Part shown: in pieces, positions 1 to 6,654 of the stretch | How the letters are laid out: every line of letters begins with the position of its first letter | Numbering within the stretch: the stretch's first letter is position 1 | NCBI GenBank assembly: GCA_026392775.1 | Contig: JAPLBK010000107.1 | Coordinates: 1-17,634, forward strand | Length of the DNA: 17,634 nucleotides | Reading direction: 5' to 3' | Source: Actinomycetota bacterium | GTDB taxonomy: Bacteria; Actinomycetota; Actinomycetes; Nanopelagicales; Nanopelagicaceae | The notes under the pieces: generated by a model | What the model saw: only the letters and a program-made list of their open reading frames with translations | Database searches by the model: none | Told to the model about the DNA's origin: nothing | Translations under genes and position numbers: made by a program

Positions 1-1
1 T

Positions 2-184
2 GATATTGCCGAGCGCGCTGGATCTCCAGCAGCGGTGCGTGCAGCAGGAAGTGCATGCGCCAATAACGCCATTATGTTGGTTGTTCCATGCCACCGAGTT
101 GTTAAAACTGGGGGAGCGTTAGGTAATTATGCTTACGGAGTGAATAAGAAAGAGTGGCTATTGCGCCACGAGGGCTACCTTTAA
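2..184 (+). CDS. ogt: Methylated-DNA--protein-cysteine methyltransferase, C-terminal fragment
   Basis: This is the last 60 codons of a gene that begins before the window. The family (Ogt/AGT) repairs O6-alkylguanine by moving the alkyl group irreversibly onto its own cysteine. The active-site motif PCHRVV is present, with the acceptor Cys codon at 89-91. The preceding [15 protein letters not shown] stretch matches the DNA-recognition helix region, usually RAVGxANxxNP. The following [18 protein letters not shown] is the usual C-terminal signature. The TAA stop (182-184) lies inside the 3' end of the convergent threonine aldolase gene, giving a 27-bp tail-to-tail overlap. The N-terminal domain and the promoter cannot be seen. 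Confidence 0.9.
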   Translation, partial: DIAERAGSPAAVRAAGSACANNAIMLVVPCHRVVKTGGALGNYAYGVNKKEWLLRHEGYL

Positions 185-1202
185 AATCTCGATTGCTTCT
201 TTACATTGAGCATCATCAAAATCTAAGTGTGTTACAAGGCGTGCATATTTTGGACCTAGCGCGCTAATCCATAAGCCTTTTTCACGGCAACGTGTTGCAA
301 GTTCTGCAGCTGTTATTGGACGGTGAGCTAGATCTAACCCCACGATATTTGTTTGAACAGTTGCTGGGTCAATGAGTGAAGAATCTACGGCTGCAATTGC
401 AACTGCAATCTCTTTTGCGCGGCGATGATCTTCGGCTAAGCGATTGATGTTGTTATCGAGAGCGTAGTGAGCACCAGCTGCCAGCAATCCCACTTGTCGC
501 ATTCCTGCCCCGTAACGCTTGCGCCACACGCGCGCCTTAGCAACGCGTTCCTTGGTAGAAAGCATTACTGAACCAATAGGTGCACCAAGTCCTTTGGATA
601 AACAGACGCTGATGGTGTCAAAGTATTTTCCATAATCTGCAAAGGAGACTCCACTTTCCACTTGCAACATGTGCGTTCCAGATGCGAGCACCATCTAAGT
701 GAAGGGCCAATCCCATCGCATCTGCGCCTTTGCGAAGGGCTTTAATTTCATCAAGTGGTTGCACAGTTCCGCCACCAAAGTTGTGGGTGTTTTCAACAGC
801 AATTGCAGTAGTTGAAACTAGATAGGGGCCAGAATCTGGGCGGGCTATCTCAAGTGCATCAGCAGCCTTTAGAAGTCCATGAGTAGCTGGCCATGTGCGG
901 GTAGTAATACCGCTAAAGACTGCCGCTGCGCCAAGTTCTGCGCGAACGATGTGTGAATTTGTCTCGGCAATAATCTCTTCGCCAGGATTAACCAACATAC
1001 GAATTGCTAATTGATTTGCAAGAGAGCCAGTTGGGGTAAAGAGGCCTGCTTCTTTGCCAAACATCGCCGCGACGCGCTCTTCAAGAGAGTTAACTGTCGG
1101 ATCATCGCTATAAACATCATCACCAACCGGTGCTGCAGCAATTGCATCACGCATCGCTTGTGATGGGCGGGTGACTGTGTCAGAGCGAAGATCTATTGCC
1201 AT
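158..1202 (-). pseudogene. ltaE: L-threonine aldolase (low specificity), frameshifted by a 7-bp duplication
   Basis: A fold-type I PLP enzyme that cleaves threonine or allo-threonine to glycine and acetaldehyde. The N-terminal half starts at ATG 1200-1202 with MAIDLRSDTVTRPS, the typical family start, and runs in frame through GDDVYSDDPTVN, ENTHNFGGG and LHLDGARIWNAHVASG. It then enters a wrong frame and stops at 618, leaving about 194 residues. The C-terminal half, including SVCLSKGLGAPIGS with the PLP-binding lysine, continues in another frame to the TAG at 158-160. Removing one copy of the 7-bp direct repeat at 650-663 rejoins the halves as VASGVSFADYGK, an exact family match of about 345 residues. 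As written, no catalytic lysine is made. It is last in the kinase-nfo-eamA operon, 10 bp after eamA. A sequencing or assembly error cannot be excluded. Confidence 0.9.
650..663. repeat. 7-bp tandem duplication (TCCACTT x2) that shifts the ltaE frame
   Basis: On the plus strand TCCACTT occurs twice back to back (650-656 and 657-663); on the coding strand this reads AAGTGGA AAGTGGA. Seven is not a multiple of three, so the extra copy moves the aldolase gene out of frame at residue Gly of VASG. Deleting either copy restores the full frame exactly, so this is the lesion and not chance similarity. Replication slippage or a small tandem duplication would produce it. Confidence 0.9.
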
Positions 1203-1212
1203 AGAAGCGAGC

Positions 1213-2079
1213 CTACTTTGATTCTTTAATAACAATCAAATACATAGCAGTAACTACAAGGACTCCACCGAGCGCACTCTGCAAAGTTAAGCGCTCACCG
1301 CCAAAGATGATTGCAAAGACCGCGGCAAATACAACTTCCATCGTCAAAATGACCGCTACCTTGGTAGGGCTCATATGCGCTTGGGCCCACGTCTGAATGA
1401 TGAAGGCAATTGCAGTTGCAAAAACTGCCGTAAAGATCACTACACCCCACACGCCTGCATCAGGTGGCGGCGAATAACCTTCTGGAATTGATGCGATGCC
1501 AGCGAGCAGAGCACACATAAATAGCTGCACCACCGTCATGGCATAAACATCTCGGCCTGAGCTCCACTTGCTCAAGGCAATGATGTGGCAGGCATAGAAG
1601 ATTGCACTAATAAAGACTAGAAGTTCACCGATTCCTACAGAAAATCCATGTATTGATAAGAAGCCAAGGCCAACAGTTGCAACTGCGATGCAGCTCCAAG
1701 TAAATCTATTAATCTTCTCTTTCAAAAATAACCAGGCAAAGAGTGGAGTGAGAACTACATAAAGTCCGGTGACAAAACCCGTAATTGCAGCTCCGGTACG
1801 GGCAAGTCCAAGTGTTTGGAAGATGTAACCGAAGCCCAAGAAAACACCGGCAGATCCAGCACGTAGTAGGAGATCCTTATTGAGCAGTTTTAAAACTTGT
1901 GGGCGAATGAGCACCATAACAACTGTTCCGAGTAAGAATCTGGTGAAAAGAAAATTGTTAACGCTCTGGCGCTCAATTGCATCCTTCATGATCACAAAAG
2001 CCCAGCCCCAAGCCATCGCAACGGTGAGAAGGGCCCACGGGGCAAGCTTCATCTTGAATAGATGTTTTGCTTCACTCAC
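1213..2079 (-). CDS. EamA/DMT-superfamily transporter
   Basis: A 288-residue integral membrane protein of the drug/metabolite transporter superfamily. Members have ten membrane helices in two EamA repeats and export amino acids, nucleotides or other small metabolites; the substrate cannot be read from sequence. Visible signs are the N-terminal WALLTVAMAWGWAFVIMKDAI helix with the family's aromatic/Gly pattern, the GLYVVLTPLFAWLFLKEKIN end of repeat 1, and MEVVFAAVFAIIFGGERLTL near the end of repeat 2, where PxFxxxxxxxxxGExxT is usual. The start is GTG (2077-2079), overlapping the nfo stop as GTGA, so translation is probably coupled. It lies 10 bp before ltaE. A role in amino-acid export would suit the ltaE neighbour but is only a guess. 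Confidence 0.88.
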   Translation of the reverse strand: MSEAKHLFKMKLAPWALLTVAMAWGWAFVIMKDAIERQSVNNFLFTRFLLGTVVMVLIRPQVLKLLNKDLLLRAGSAGVFLGFGYIFQTLGLARTGAAITGFVTGLYVVLTPLFAWLFLKEKINRFTWSCIAVATVGLGFLSIHGFSVGIGELLVFISAIFYACHIIALSKWSSGRDVYAMTVVQLFMCALLAGIASIPEGYSPPPDAGVWGVVIFTAVFATAIAFIIQTWAQAHMSPTKVAVILTMEVVFAAVFAIIFGGERLTLQSALGGVLVVTAMYLIVIKESK

Positions 2080-2945
2080 TTTTTATCTCGTAGCTTCTTC
2101 AGTAGCGCAACTTCAGGCTTGTGTTTTTCCTCCATGCCCGGTGTTTCAAGAATTAATGGCGCGTTAGCAATAGCTGGGTGAGCAAGAAGTTCAGCAAATG
2201 GTTCTAGACCTATATGTCCATCACCAATGTTTTGATGGCGATCTTTTAGTGCTCCGCACACATCCATTGAATCATTGGCATGGACTAACTGGAAACGCTC
2301 TACGCCAGCGATTTGAACAAGAAGATCAATAGTGGCTGTCATGCCACCCTTCACAGAAATATCGTGACCTGCAGCAAATACGTGGCAGGTATCAAGACAG
2401 ATGGCAACCTTTGGGTGGTACTCCAAAGCTTTGAGATAGTTTTCTAGATCATCTAATTTCTTAACCAATGATTGGCCTTGACCTGCAGTAGGTTCTAATA
2501 ACAAGTAAGGAGCATCATCTGGAAGCGCGTTAAGGATTGGCATCATGCCTTCATGAATCTGCTTCCATGCTTTTTCAACGTGGTTTACATCCACCGCAGA
2601 GCCAGTGTGAATAACTGCTCCTAGTGCTCCAATATCTGCAGCGCGCTGGAGAGAATATTTAGTAGAAGCTAAAGAGTTGAGGTATGTGGCTTCAGTGGGT
2701 GAACCTAAGTTAATAAGAAATGGAGCATGAACATATGTTTCAAGATCCATATCAGCAGCTTTGATTTTGTAAGCCTCATCCAGTTCAGGCTTTGCTGCTG
2801 GCATTGCCCACATACGTGGACTTGATGCAAAAACTTGAATTGCACTTGCACCGATTTCTTGGGCATATTCAATGGAGCGCTTTGCCATTCCGCCAGTGGT
2901 TGGGACGTGGGCACCAATACGTGGCTTCTTGGACTCCTGTGGCAT
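2076..2945 (-). CDS. nfo: Deoxyribonuclease IV / endonuclease IV (AP endonuclease family 2)
   Basis: A 289-residue enzyme that cuts DNA 5' to abasic sites in base-excision repair; the family is a TIM barrel with a trinuclear zinc centre. Metal-ligand motifs appear in order: RIGAHVPTTGG near the N-terminus, YVHAPFLINLGSP, VIHTGS, LLLEPTAGQG, ICLDTCHVFAAGHD, LVHANDS, DRHQNIGDGHIG and LILETPG. The length is normal. The ATG (2943-2945) lies 4 bp after the kinase stop, with a Shine-Dalgarno-like AGGGTGAG just upstream, overlapping the kinase's last codons. The 3' end overlaps the transporter start by 4 bp. A DNA alkyltransferase gene ends at the far side of the operon, so two DNA-repair genes are close together. 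Confidence 0.95.
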   Translation of the reverse strand: MPQESKKPRIGAHVPTTGGMAKRSIEYAQEIGASAIQVFASSPRMWAMPAAKPELDEAYKIKAADMDLETYVHAPFLINLGSPTEATYLNSLASTKYSLQRAADIGALGAVIHTGSAVDVNHVEKAWKQIHEGMMPILNALPDDAPYLLLEPTAGQGQSLVKKLDDLENYLKALEYHPKVAICLDTCHVFAAGHDISVKGGMTATIDLLVQIAGVERFQLVHANDSMDVCGALKDRHQNIGDGHIGLEPFAELLAHPAIANAPLILETPGMEEKHKPEVALLKKLRDKK

Positions 2946-2949
2946 TGGC

Positions 2950-4851
2950 TCACCCTACGGTAATAGTGACTGTGCTGCCACGTTTAACTTTCGTGCCCAC
3001 CTTTGGAGAGATATTTGTAACCTTCTTAACCTTCTTAGTTCCCAATTTCTTGACTACAACCTTGAGCTGCAGATCCTGCAACGCCTGCGTTGCTTTGAGT
3101 TGATCTAATGAAAAGACGTTAGGGATAAATACGTACTGTGAACCCTTAGAGATAACTAGTGTCACAGTTGAGCCCTTGGGTGCCACATCAACACCACTTG
3201 GACTTTGAGAAACAACAACACCTGATAAAACCTTTTCATTAAAGGCATAAGTAGATTCAACATTAAAACCCAAATCATTTAACTCATTGAGCGCTTGTTC
3301 ACCACTCTTACCTGAATAAGAGGTCAGTGCCACAGTCTCAACACCTTTACTGATGACAAGTGAGACTGGAGTATCCCGCTTAACTTCTGTACCAGATTCA
3401 GGGGATGCAGAGATGACAAAACCTTTGGGGATATCTTTGTTAAAACTTTCAGTATTTGCGCCAACTATCAATGGGAATTTCTCGAGAGCAGTTGTGGCAG
3501 CCTCTGGAGTAAGTCCTGTAACTGAAGGGATGATGTAACGCTCTGGTCCCTTTGAAACAATTAACTTCACCTGCCCACCTGATGCAACACGTCCTCCACC
3601 TGGAGGATCAGTTTCAATGATGGCACCTTTAGCAATATCTTCATCGAAGCGTTTTTCTAAAATGGCTGTGGTTAAACCTAGCGGTGAAAGGGTTGAAACA
3701 GCTTCCTCATATGTTCCACCCACTACTGATGGCACTACTACGCGTGAACCAGGTCCAACTAATGCGTACCAACCGCCGATACCAAGGGCTATGGCAAGAA
3801 TGATTGCAACTTTACGGTTACGGCGCACGCGCTTGCTGGCCTTATTTTTCTTTTCCTTTGCAGCTTTAATCTCTTGGGTAGTTTCTTTTACTTCAATACT
3901 CTCTTCTTTTTCTTCCTCAACCGCCTTCTTCACTTTACCACGTGGCTTTTCTTTAATCGGCTCAACCGGAAGATCAAGAGATAACTTCATCTGATTGGTT
4001 TTAGGATCAATCTCATTCTGGATGGCTTCCAGAGCTTTAAGGAAGTCACCGGCTGTGCGTGGGCGTTTATCTGGATCACGGTTGGTGGCTTGCAGAATCA
4101 AATTATCTAAGGCTTCAGGAACCTCTTTCCGCTTAGTGCGAAGTGATGGAATCTCTTGATTAACGTGCATGTAGGCGATTTGAATGGGGGAGTCTGCTTG
4201 GAAAGGTTTCTCACCTGTGAGCATTTCAAATGCCACGATGCCAACGGCATAAACATCACTTCTTGAATCTGCAACACCTCGTTGTACTTGTTCAGGCGAG
4301 AGATATGAAACAGATCCCAAAATGACACTTGATTCAGCCGTCATAGTTGAACCAATGATTTCACCGCGAGCTAAACCAAAATCTGCAATCTTTACGCGTC
4401 CCTCTTTTGAAATCAAAATGTTTTCAGGCTTCATGTCACGATGCACAATTCCCAAATCATGGGCGGCAGCAAGTGCGCTAAGAATAGGAGTGAGGTAGTT
4501 AATTGCATCCTTAATTTCAAATCTTCCACGCTCATTCAAATATTCACGAAGAGTGTGACCTTCAATCAACTCCATAACAATAAAGACGGCAGGAACTCCG
4601 TTTTGATTCCACCCTTGGTCCTGCACCGCTACTATGTTGGGGTGTGAAAGTGCAGCAGCAGCTTTAGCTTCTCTAATGAAACGGTTAACGAACGCTTCAT
4701 CTTGGGCTAAATGCGGATGCATAATCTTTACTGCAACTTTTCGATCTAAACGGGTATCGAGAGCCTCATAGACGCTGGCCATTCCACCATTGGCGACCTG
4801 GCGGGTGAGTTGATAGCGCCCATCAATGAGCTCACCTGATAGATCTGACAT
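2950..4851 (-). CDS. PASTA-domain serine/threonine protein kinase (PknB/PknL/Stk1 type)
   Basis: A 633-residue membrane receptor kinase. The kinase domain spans about residues 13-272, with glycine loop VANGGMASVY, catalytic Lys42 in VAVKIM, HRDMKPEN (137-144), DFG (157-159) and activation-loop end SYLSPEQ. A Lys/Glu-rich juxtamembrane linker (about 280-346) leads to one membrane helix (about 348-365). Four extracytoplasmic PASTA repeats of about 66 residues follow (about 370-436, 437-503, 504-570 and 571-633), three of them ending in the typical VSKG/ISKG. PASTA repeats in this family bind peptidoglycan fragments or lipid II, so a role in sensing cell-wall state is likely. Position away from a cell-division cluster and near a polyprenyl synthase recalls actinobacterial PknL more than PknB, but this is inference. 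It is first in the operon with nfo, eamA and ltaE. Confidence 0.95.
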   Translation of the reverse strand: MSDLSGELIDGRYQLTRQVANGGMASVYEALDTRLDRKVAVKIMHPHLAQDEAFVNRFIREAKAAAALSHPNIVAVQDQGWNQNGVPAVFIVMELIEGHTLREYLNERGRFEIKDAINYLTPILSALAAAHDLGIVHRDMKPENILISKEGRVKIADFGLARGEIIGSTMTAESSVILGSVSYLSPEQVQRGVADSRSDVYAVGIVAFEMLTGEKPFQADSPIQIAYMHVNQEIPSLRTKRKEVPEALDNLILQATNRDPDKRPRTAGDFLKALEAIQNEIDPKTNQMKLSLDLPVEPIKEKPRGKVKKAVEEEKEESIEVKETTQEIKAAKEKKNKASKRVRRNRKVAIILAIALGIGGWYALVGPGSRVVVPSVVGGTYEEAVSTLSPLGLTTAILEKRFDEDIAKGAIIETDPPGGGRVASGGQVKLIVSKGPERYIIPSVTGLTPEAATTALEKFPLIVGANTESFNKDIPKGFVISASPESGTEVKRDTPVSLVISKGVETVALTSYSGKSGEQALNELNDLGFNVESTYAFNEKVLSGVVVSQSPSGVDVAPKGSTVTLVISKGSQYVFIPNVFSLDQLKATQALQDLQLKVVVKKLGTKKVKKVTNISPKVGTKVKRGSTVTITVG

Positions 4852-4858
4852 ATGGCCG

Positions 4859-4864
4859 ATTTTA
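4859..4864 (-). promoter_or_regulatory. Putative -10 box (TAAAAT) for a leaderless kinase transcript
   Basis: On the minus strand TAAAAT is followed by CGGCCAT and then directly by the kinase ATG. The seven-base spacing places the expected transcription start at or within a base or two of the start codon, and no Shine-Dalgarno sequence lies in between. This is the usual look of a leaderless actinobacterial gene. No good -35 match is present. It would let the kinase operon be transcribed apart from the riboswitch-controlled transporter upstream. Confidence 0.45.
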
Positions 4865-4871
4865 GGGCTTT

Positions 4872-4887
4872 AAAGCTTATGAGCTTT
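4872..4887 (-). terminator. Small inverted repeat at the end of the P-loop kinase gene, possible weak terminator
   Basis: AAAGCT and AGCTTT form a perfect 6-bp stem with a 4-base loop across the kinase stop codon (4877-4879). It sits between the transporter/kinase unit and the PASTA-kinase promoter, where a terminator is expected. The stem is AT-rich and is not followed by a run of U, so it is at best a weak terminator or an mRNA 3' end structure. Confidence 0.25.
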
Positions 4888-5368
4888 GAATGTGTTCCGC
4901 ATTTTCGCGTGTCTTATCTCGTATGAAATGAATCTCTTGCGAAATTTGCCATTGCTTCATCTGTGAAGCAATCTGGTTGCCATCTCGATTCAATACCCGT
5001 TGTATTCCCATTTCAGCATCGATATCTAGCCAATACAGGGTTGCACCAGCATCACGTACTACTTTTTGCCCCGCTCCTACGCCTTCTAAAATCAAGAGAT
5101 CAACAGGATTTATCACTCGCTTTGAATCAAATGACATCGATTCCCAGTTGAAGATATCTATTTTAATGCTCACATTATTATTATGCGCATTCACAATTGA
5201 TTCTAAGGTTTTAGTTAAACCCTCATCCAAGGCATTTTCCCAGCCGTCATAGAGTTCATCCATATGAATGACTTCAACAGCCTTATCAACTGATAACTCA
5301 TCAAAGAAGCGAGCGGCCAGCGTTGTCTTGCCAGCACCGGCTCTGCCATCAATTGCGATTAAGGACAT
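4877..5368 (-). CDS. P-loop NTPase, uridine-kinase-like small-molecule kinase; candidate thiamine kinase
   Basis: A 163-residue P-loop protein. Walker A is GRAGAGKTT (residues 8-16). A substrate-site HMDELYDGW follows, then LLILEGVGAG in the Walker B region. Late in the protein comes the RDG...QMKQWQISQEIHFIRDKTRENA stretch, typical of actinobacterial proteins annotated as uridine kinase-like or ATP-binding. The substrate is unknown for that group. Its ATG lies inside the transporter gene (20-bp overlap), so both are translated from the same TPP-riboswitch-controlled mRNA. Pnu-type transporters work by facilitated diffusion and need phosphorylation to trap the substrate. Together this suggests a kinase acting on thiamine or a thiamine precursor. 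Nicotinamide riboside or nucleoside kinase are alternatives. The fold call is firm; the substrate is inferred. Confidence 0.8.
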   Translation of the reverse strand: MSLIAIDGRAGAGKTTLAARFFDELSVDKAVEVIHMDELYDGWENALDEGLTKTLESIVNAHNNNVSIKIDIFNWESMSFDSKRVINPVDLLILEGVGAGQKVVRDAGATLYWLDIDAEMGIQRVLNRDGNQIASQMKQWQISQEIHFIRDKTRENAEHIQSS

Positions 5369-5924
5369 ACCAACGCTTCCAGCCGACTATCGCAACGAGT
5401 GTGAAGAGTGCGTATAGAACGGCAGTGAACCAATATCCCAGGTAGGCATATTGAACTGTTCCCGCTAAGTCAATGATCAGCCAGAGCATCCACGCTTCAA
5501 CTTTTTGGTAGACCATAAGAATCTGCGCAGCAAGAGAGCCAACAAGTAAAAATGCATCAGACCATGTTGCCGCAGCGCCTAAGCGAGATAGAACTGGGGT
5601 GAGTAGTGAAACAGAGATAAGCGTTGCACTGACCCAATACAAGCGATGGCGATTGTTTAAGTATCCCGGTACTGCGCCAGTTGGCGCCCAATCACGCCAG
5701 CCCCAAATAGCGGCAACTATGAAAACTATTTGTAGAGCTGCACTTGCAAAGAGATCAACTTGATAAAAGAAGACCATATAGAGCGCACTGCTCAGTGCCC
5801 ACCATGGCCATGTGATGCGCTTTCCAGTTGTGCCAAGCCAGACTCCAGTAAATGATGTAATTGCGGCGATGAATTCAAGTGCTGAGACTTCATAGCCCCA
5901 GGCGCTAAAAACGATGAATGACAT
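5349..5924 (-). CDS. pnuT: PnuC-family vitamin transporter, probably thiamine (PnuT)
   Basis: A 191-residue membrane protein rich in Trp and Tyr, with about seven hydrophobic segments. Family features include TGVWLGTTGKRITWPWWALS early, IVAAIWGWRDW in the middle, and the C-terminal EAWMLWLIIDLAG (about 143-155) followed by YWFTAVLYALFTLVAIVGWKRW, which is characteristic of PnuC. PnuC proteins carry nicotinamide riboside; relatives under TPP control (PnuT) carry thiamine, and under FMN control (PnuX) riboflavin. A clear TPP riboswitch directly upstream points to thiamine. The ATG (5922-5924) has a good Shine-Dalgarno AAGGA with 4-base spacing, just after the aptamer. The 3' end overlaps the P-loop kinase. 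An automatic annotation would probably call it a nicotinamide transporter. Confidence 0.88.
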   Translation of the reverse strand: MSFIVFSAWGYEVSALEFIAAITSFTGVWLGTTGKRITWPWWALSSALYMVFFYQVDLFASAALQIVFIVAAIWGWRDWAPTGAVPGYLNNRHRLYWVSATLISVSLLTPVLSRLGAAATWSDAFLLVGSLAAQILMVYQKVEAWMLWLIIDLAGTVQYAYLGYWFTAVLYALFTLVAIVGWKRWYVLNRN

Positions 5925-5931
5925 AGTTTCC

Positions 5932-6013
5932 TTTCCACGTCCGCATTACCGGACGGGTCAATCGGTCGGTTTGAATTTCAAACCCTCTCAGCCGCATGCG
6001 GCTCCCGTAGTCC
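5932..6013 (-). promoter_or_regulatory. TPP riboswitch (THI element)
   Basis: Read on the minus strand, all aptamer parts occur in order. CUACGGGAGCC comes first (6010-6000), then a P3 stem from the self-complementary GCCGCATGCGGC (6002-5991), then the conserved CUGAGAGGG. Next is a perfect extra hairpin GGUUUGAA/UUCAAACC (5985-5969). GACCGAUUGACCCG follows, then CGUCC-GGUAAUG-CGGACG (P4/P5) and GUGG. CUAC at the 5' end can pair with GUGG (5935-5938) as P1. The conserved CUGAGA and GGUAAUGC cores are intact. The Shine-Dalgarno (5929-5933) begins just past the closing helix and I see no terminator hairpin, so control of translation initiation is likely. Thiamine pyrophosphate would repress the transporter and kinase. 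Confidence 0.93.
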
Positions 6014-6014
6014 T

Positions 6015-6021
6015 TAGAGTA
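6015..6021. promoter_or_regulatory. Putative overlapping divergent -10 boxes for crtYc and pnuT
   Basis: The 7-bp TAGAGTA carries a TAnnnT hexamer on both strands. The plus strand reads TAGAGT (6015-6020), 11 bases before the crtYc GTG, which has no Shine-Dalgarno, so a very short or absent leader is likely. The minus strand reads TACTCT (6021-6016), which would start the transcript about at the first base of the riboswitch P1 helix. Neither has a convincing -35. If both are real, RNA polymerase can occupy only one at a time. Confidence 0.35.
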
Positions 6022-6031
6022 GCGTTATCTC

Positions 6032-6358
6032 GTGCAAAAGTATGGATATCTAGCCATGATTGTTTTCACAATCGTTGGCTCATTTTGGCTAGAAGTGTTT
6101 TTAAAGGTCGGGGTCCTCAAGCAATTCAAGCGAGTAGCACTTGCCATTGCCCCGGTAGCTTTTCTCTTTATCGCTTGGGACAAGTATGCAATTGCCAACG
6201 GCCATTGGTTCTTTGATAAGGAACAAATTCTGGGAATCTATGGACCCTTTTGCATTCCTTTAGAAGAGTATTTGTTCTTCATAGTTGTGCCCATTGCAGC
6301 CCTGATGACTATTGAAGCCGTGCGCAGCGTTAAAAAGCATTGGCAGGTCTACAAGTGA
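6032..6358 (+). CDS. crtYc: Lycopene cyclase subunit, CrtYc type
   Basis: A 108-residue membrane protein, one half of the heterodimeric lycopene cyclase of Actinobacteria. It has three hydrophobic segments and the family motif FFDKEQILGIYGPFCIPLEE (residues 60-79), continuing YLFF, where IPLEEYLFF is the hallmark. The enzyme closes psi ends of lycopene to beta or epsilon ionone rings at the membrane. The start is GTG at 6032; an in-frame ATG (6056) would lose part of the first helix. No Shine-Dalgarno is seen and the gene is probably leaderless. Its stop overlaps the next start as GTGA. It is divergent from pnuT and convergent, via crtYd, to crtB. Beta versus epsilon ring type cannot be read here. 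Confidence 0.88.
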   Translation: MQKYGYLAMIVFTIVGSFWLEVFLKVGVLKQFKRVALAIAPVAFLFIAWDKYAIANGHWFFDKEQILGIYGPFCIPLEEYLFFIVVPIAALMTIEAVRSVKKHWQVYK

Positions 6359-6654
6359 CCTACACACAAATCGCAATCTTTGCGGCTCTCTTTGCTATCT
6401 CTTTTGATCTCTATCTCTTCAATACACAGTTGCTTAAGCGCAAAGTTTTTTGGACTTCATATGCAATTATTGTTGGTTTTCAGCTTCTCACTAATTGGTG
6501 GCTGACTTCAAGAAATATTGTGATGTATAGCCCAGATGCAATTATTGGCCTTCGCATCGCATCAGCTCCAGTGGAGGATTTACTCTTTGGTTTTGCGCTA
6601 GTGCTTGGAGTGTTAACTAATTGGATACGGCTAGGCGCTTCAGATAAGCGGTAA
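6355..6654 (+). CDS. crtYd: Lycopene cyclase subunit, CrtYd type
   Basis: A partner subunit of 99 residues with three hydrophobic segments. The motif DAIIGLRIASAPVEDLLFGF (61-80) contains PVEDLLF (72-78), matching the conserved acidic motif of CrtYd and of the second half of fused CarR/CrtYB cyclases. I chose GTG 6355 because it overlaps the crtYc stop as GTGA and gives coupled translation; an in-frame ATG at 6340 would add five residues. The last 38 bp overlap the end of crtB on the other strand, with no terminator between them. Both small subunits are needed for activity in characterised actinobacterial systems. Confidence 0.88.
   Translation: MTYTQIAIFAALFAISFDLYLFNTQLLKRKVFWTSYAIIVGFQLLTNWWLTSRNIVMYSPDAIIGLRIASAPVEDLLFGFALVLGVLTNWIRLGASDKR

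Noticed and set aside
618..690. A separate gene ending at 618 with the tail KWSLLCRLWKIL
   Set aside because: The tail is the wrong-frame read-through after the 7-bp duplication in ltaE, not a distinct C-terminus.
3353..3994. Plus-strand open frames over the PASTA kinase linker and repeats
   Set aside because: They are antisense shadows of a gene with clear kinase and PASTA domains and have no ribosome sites or recognisable motifs.
5969..5985. Inverted repeat GGTTTGAATTTCAAACC as a terminator or protein-binding site
   Set aside because: It is the variable extra hairpin of the TPP aptamer and has no following U-tract.
5991..6002. Palindrome GCCGCATGCGGC as a possible operator
   Set aside because: It is the P3 stem of the TPP riboswitch, so its symmetry is already explained.
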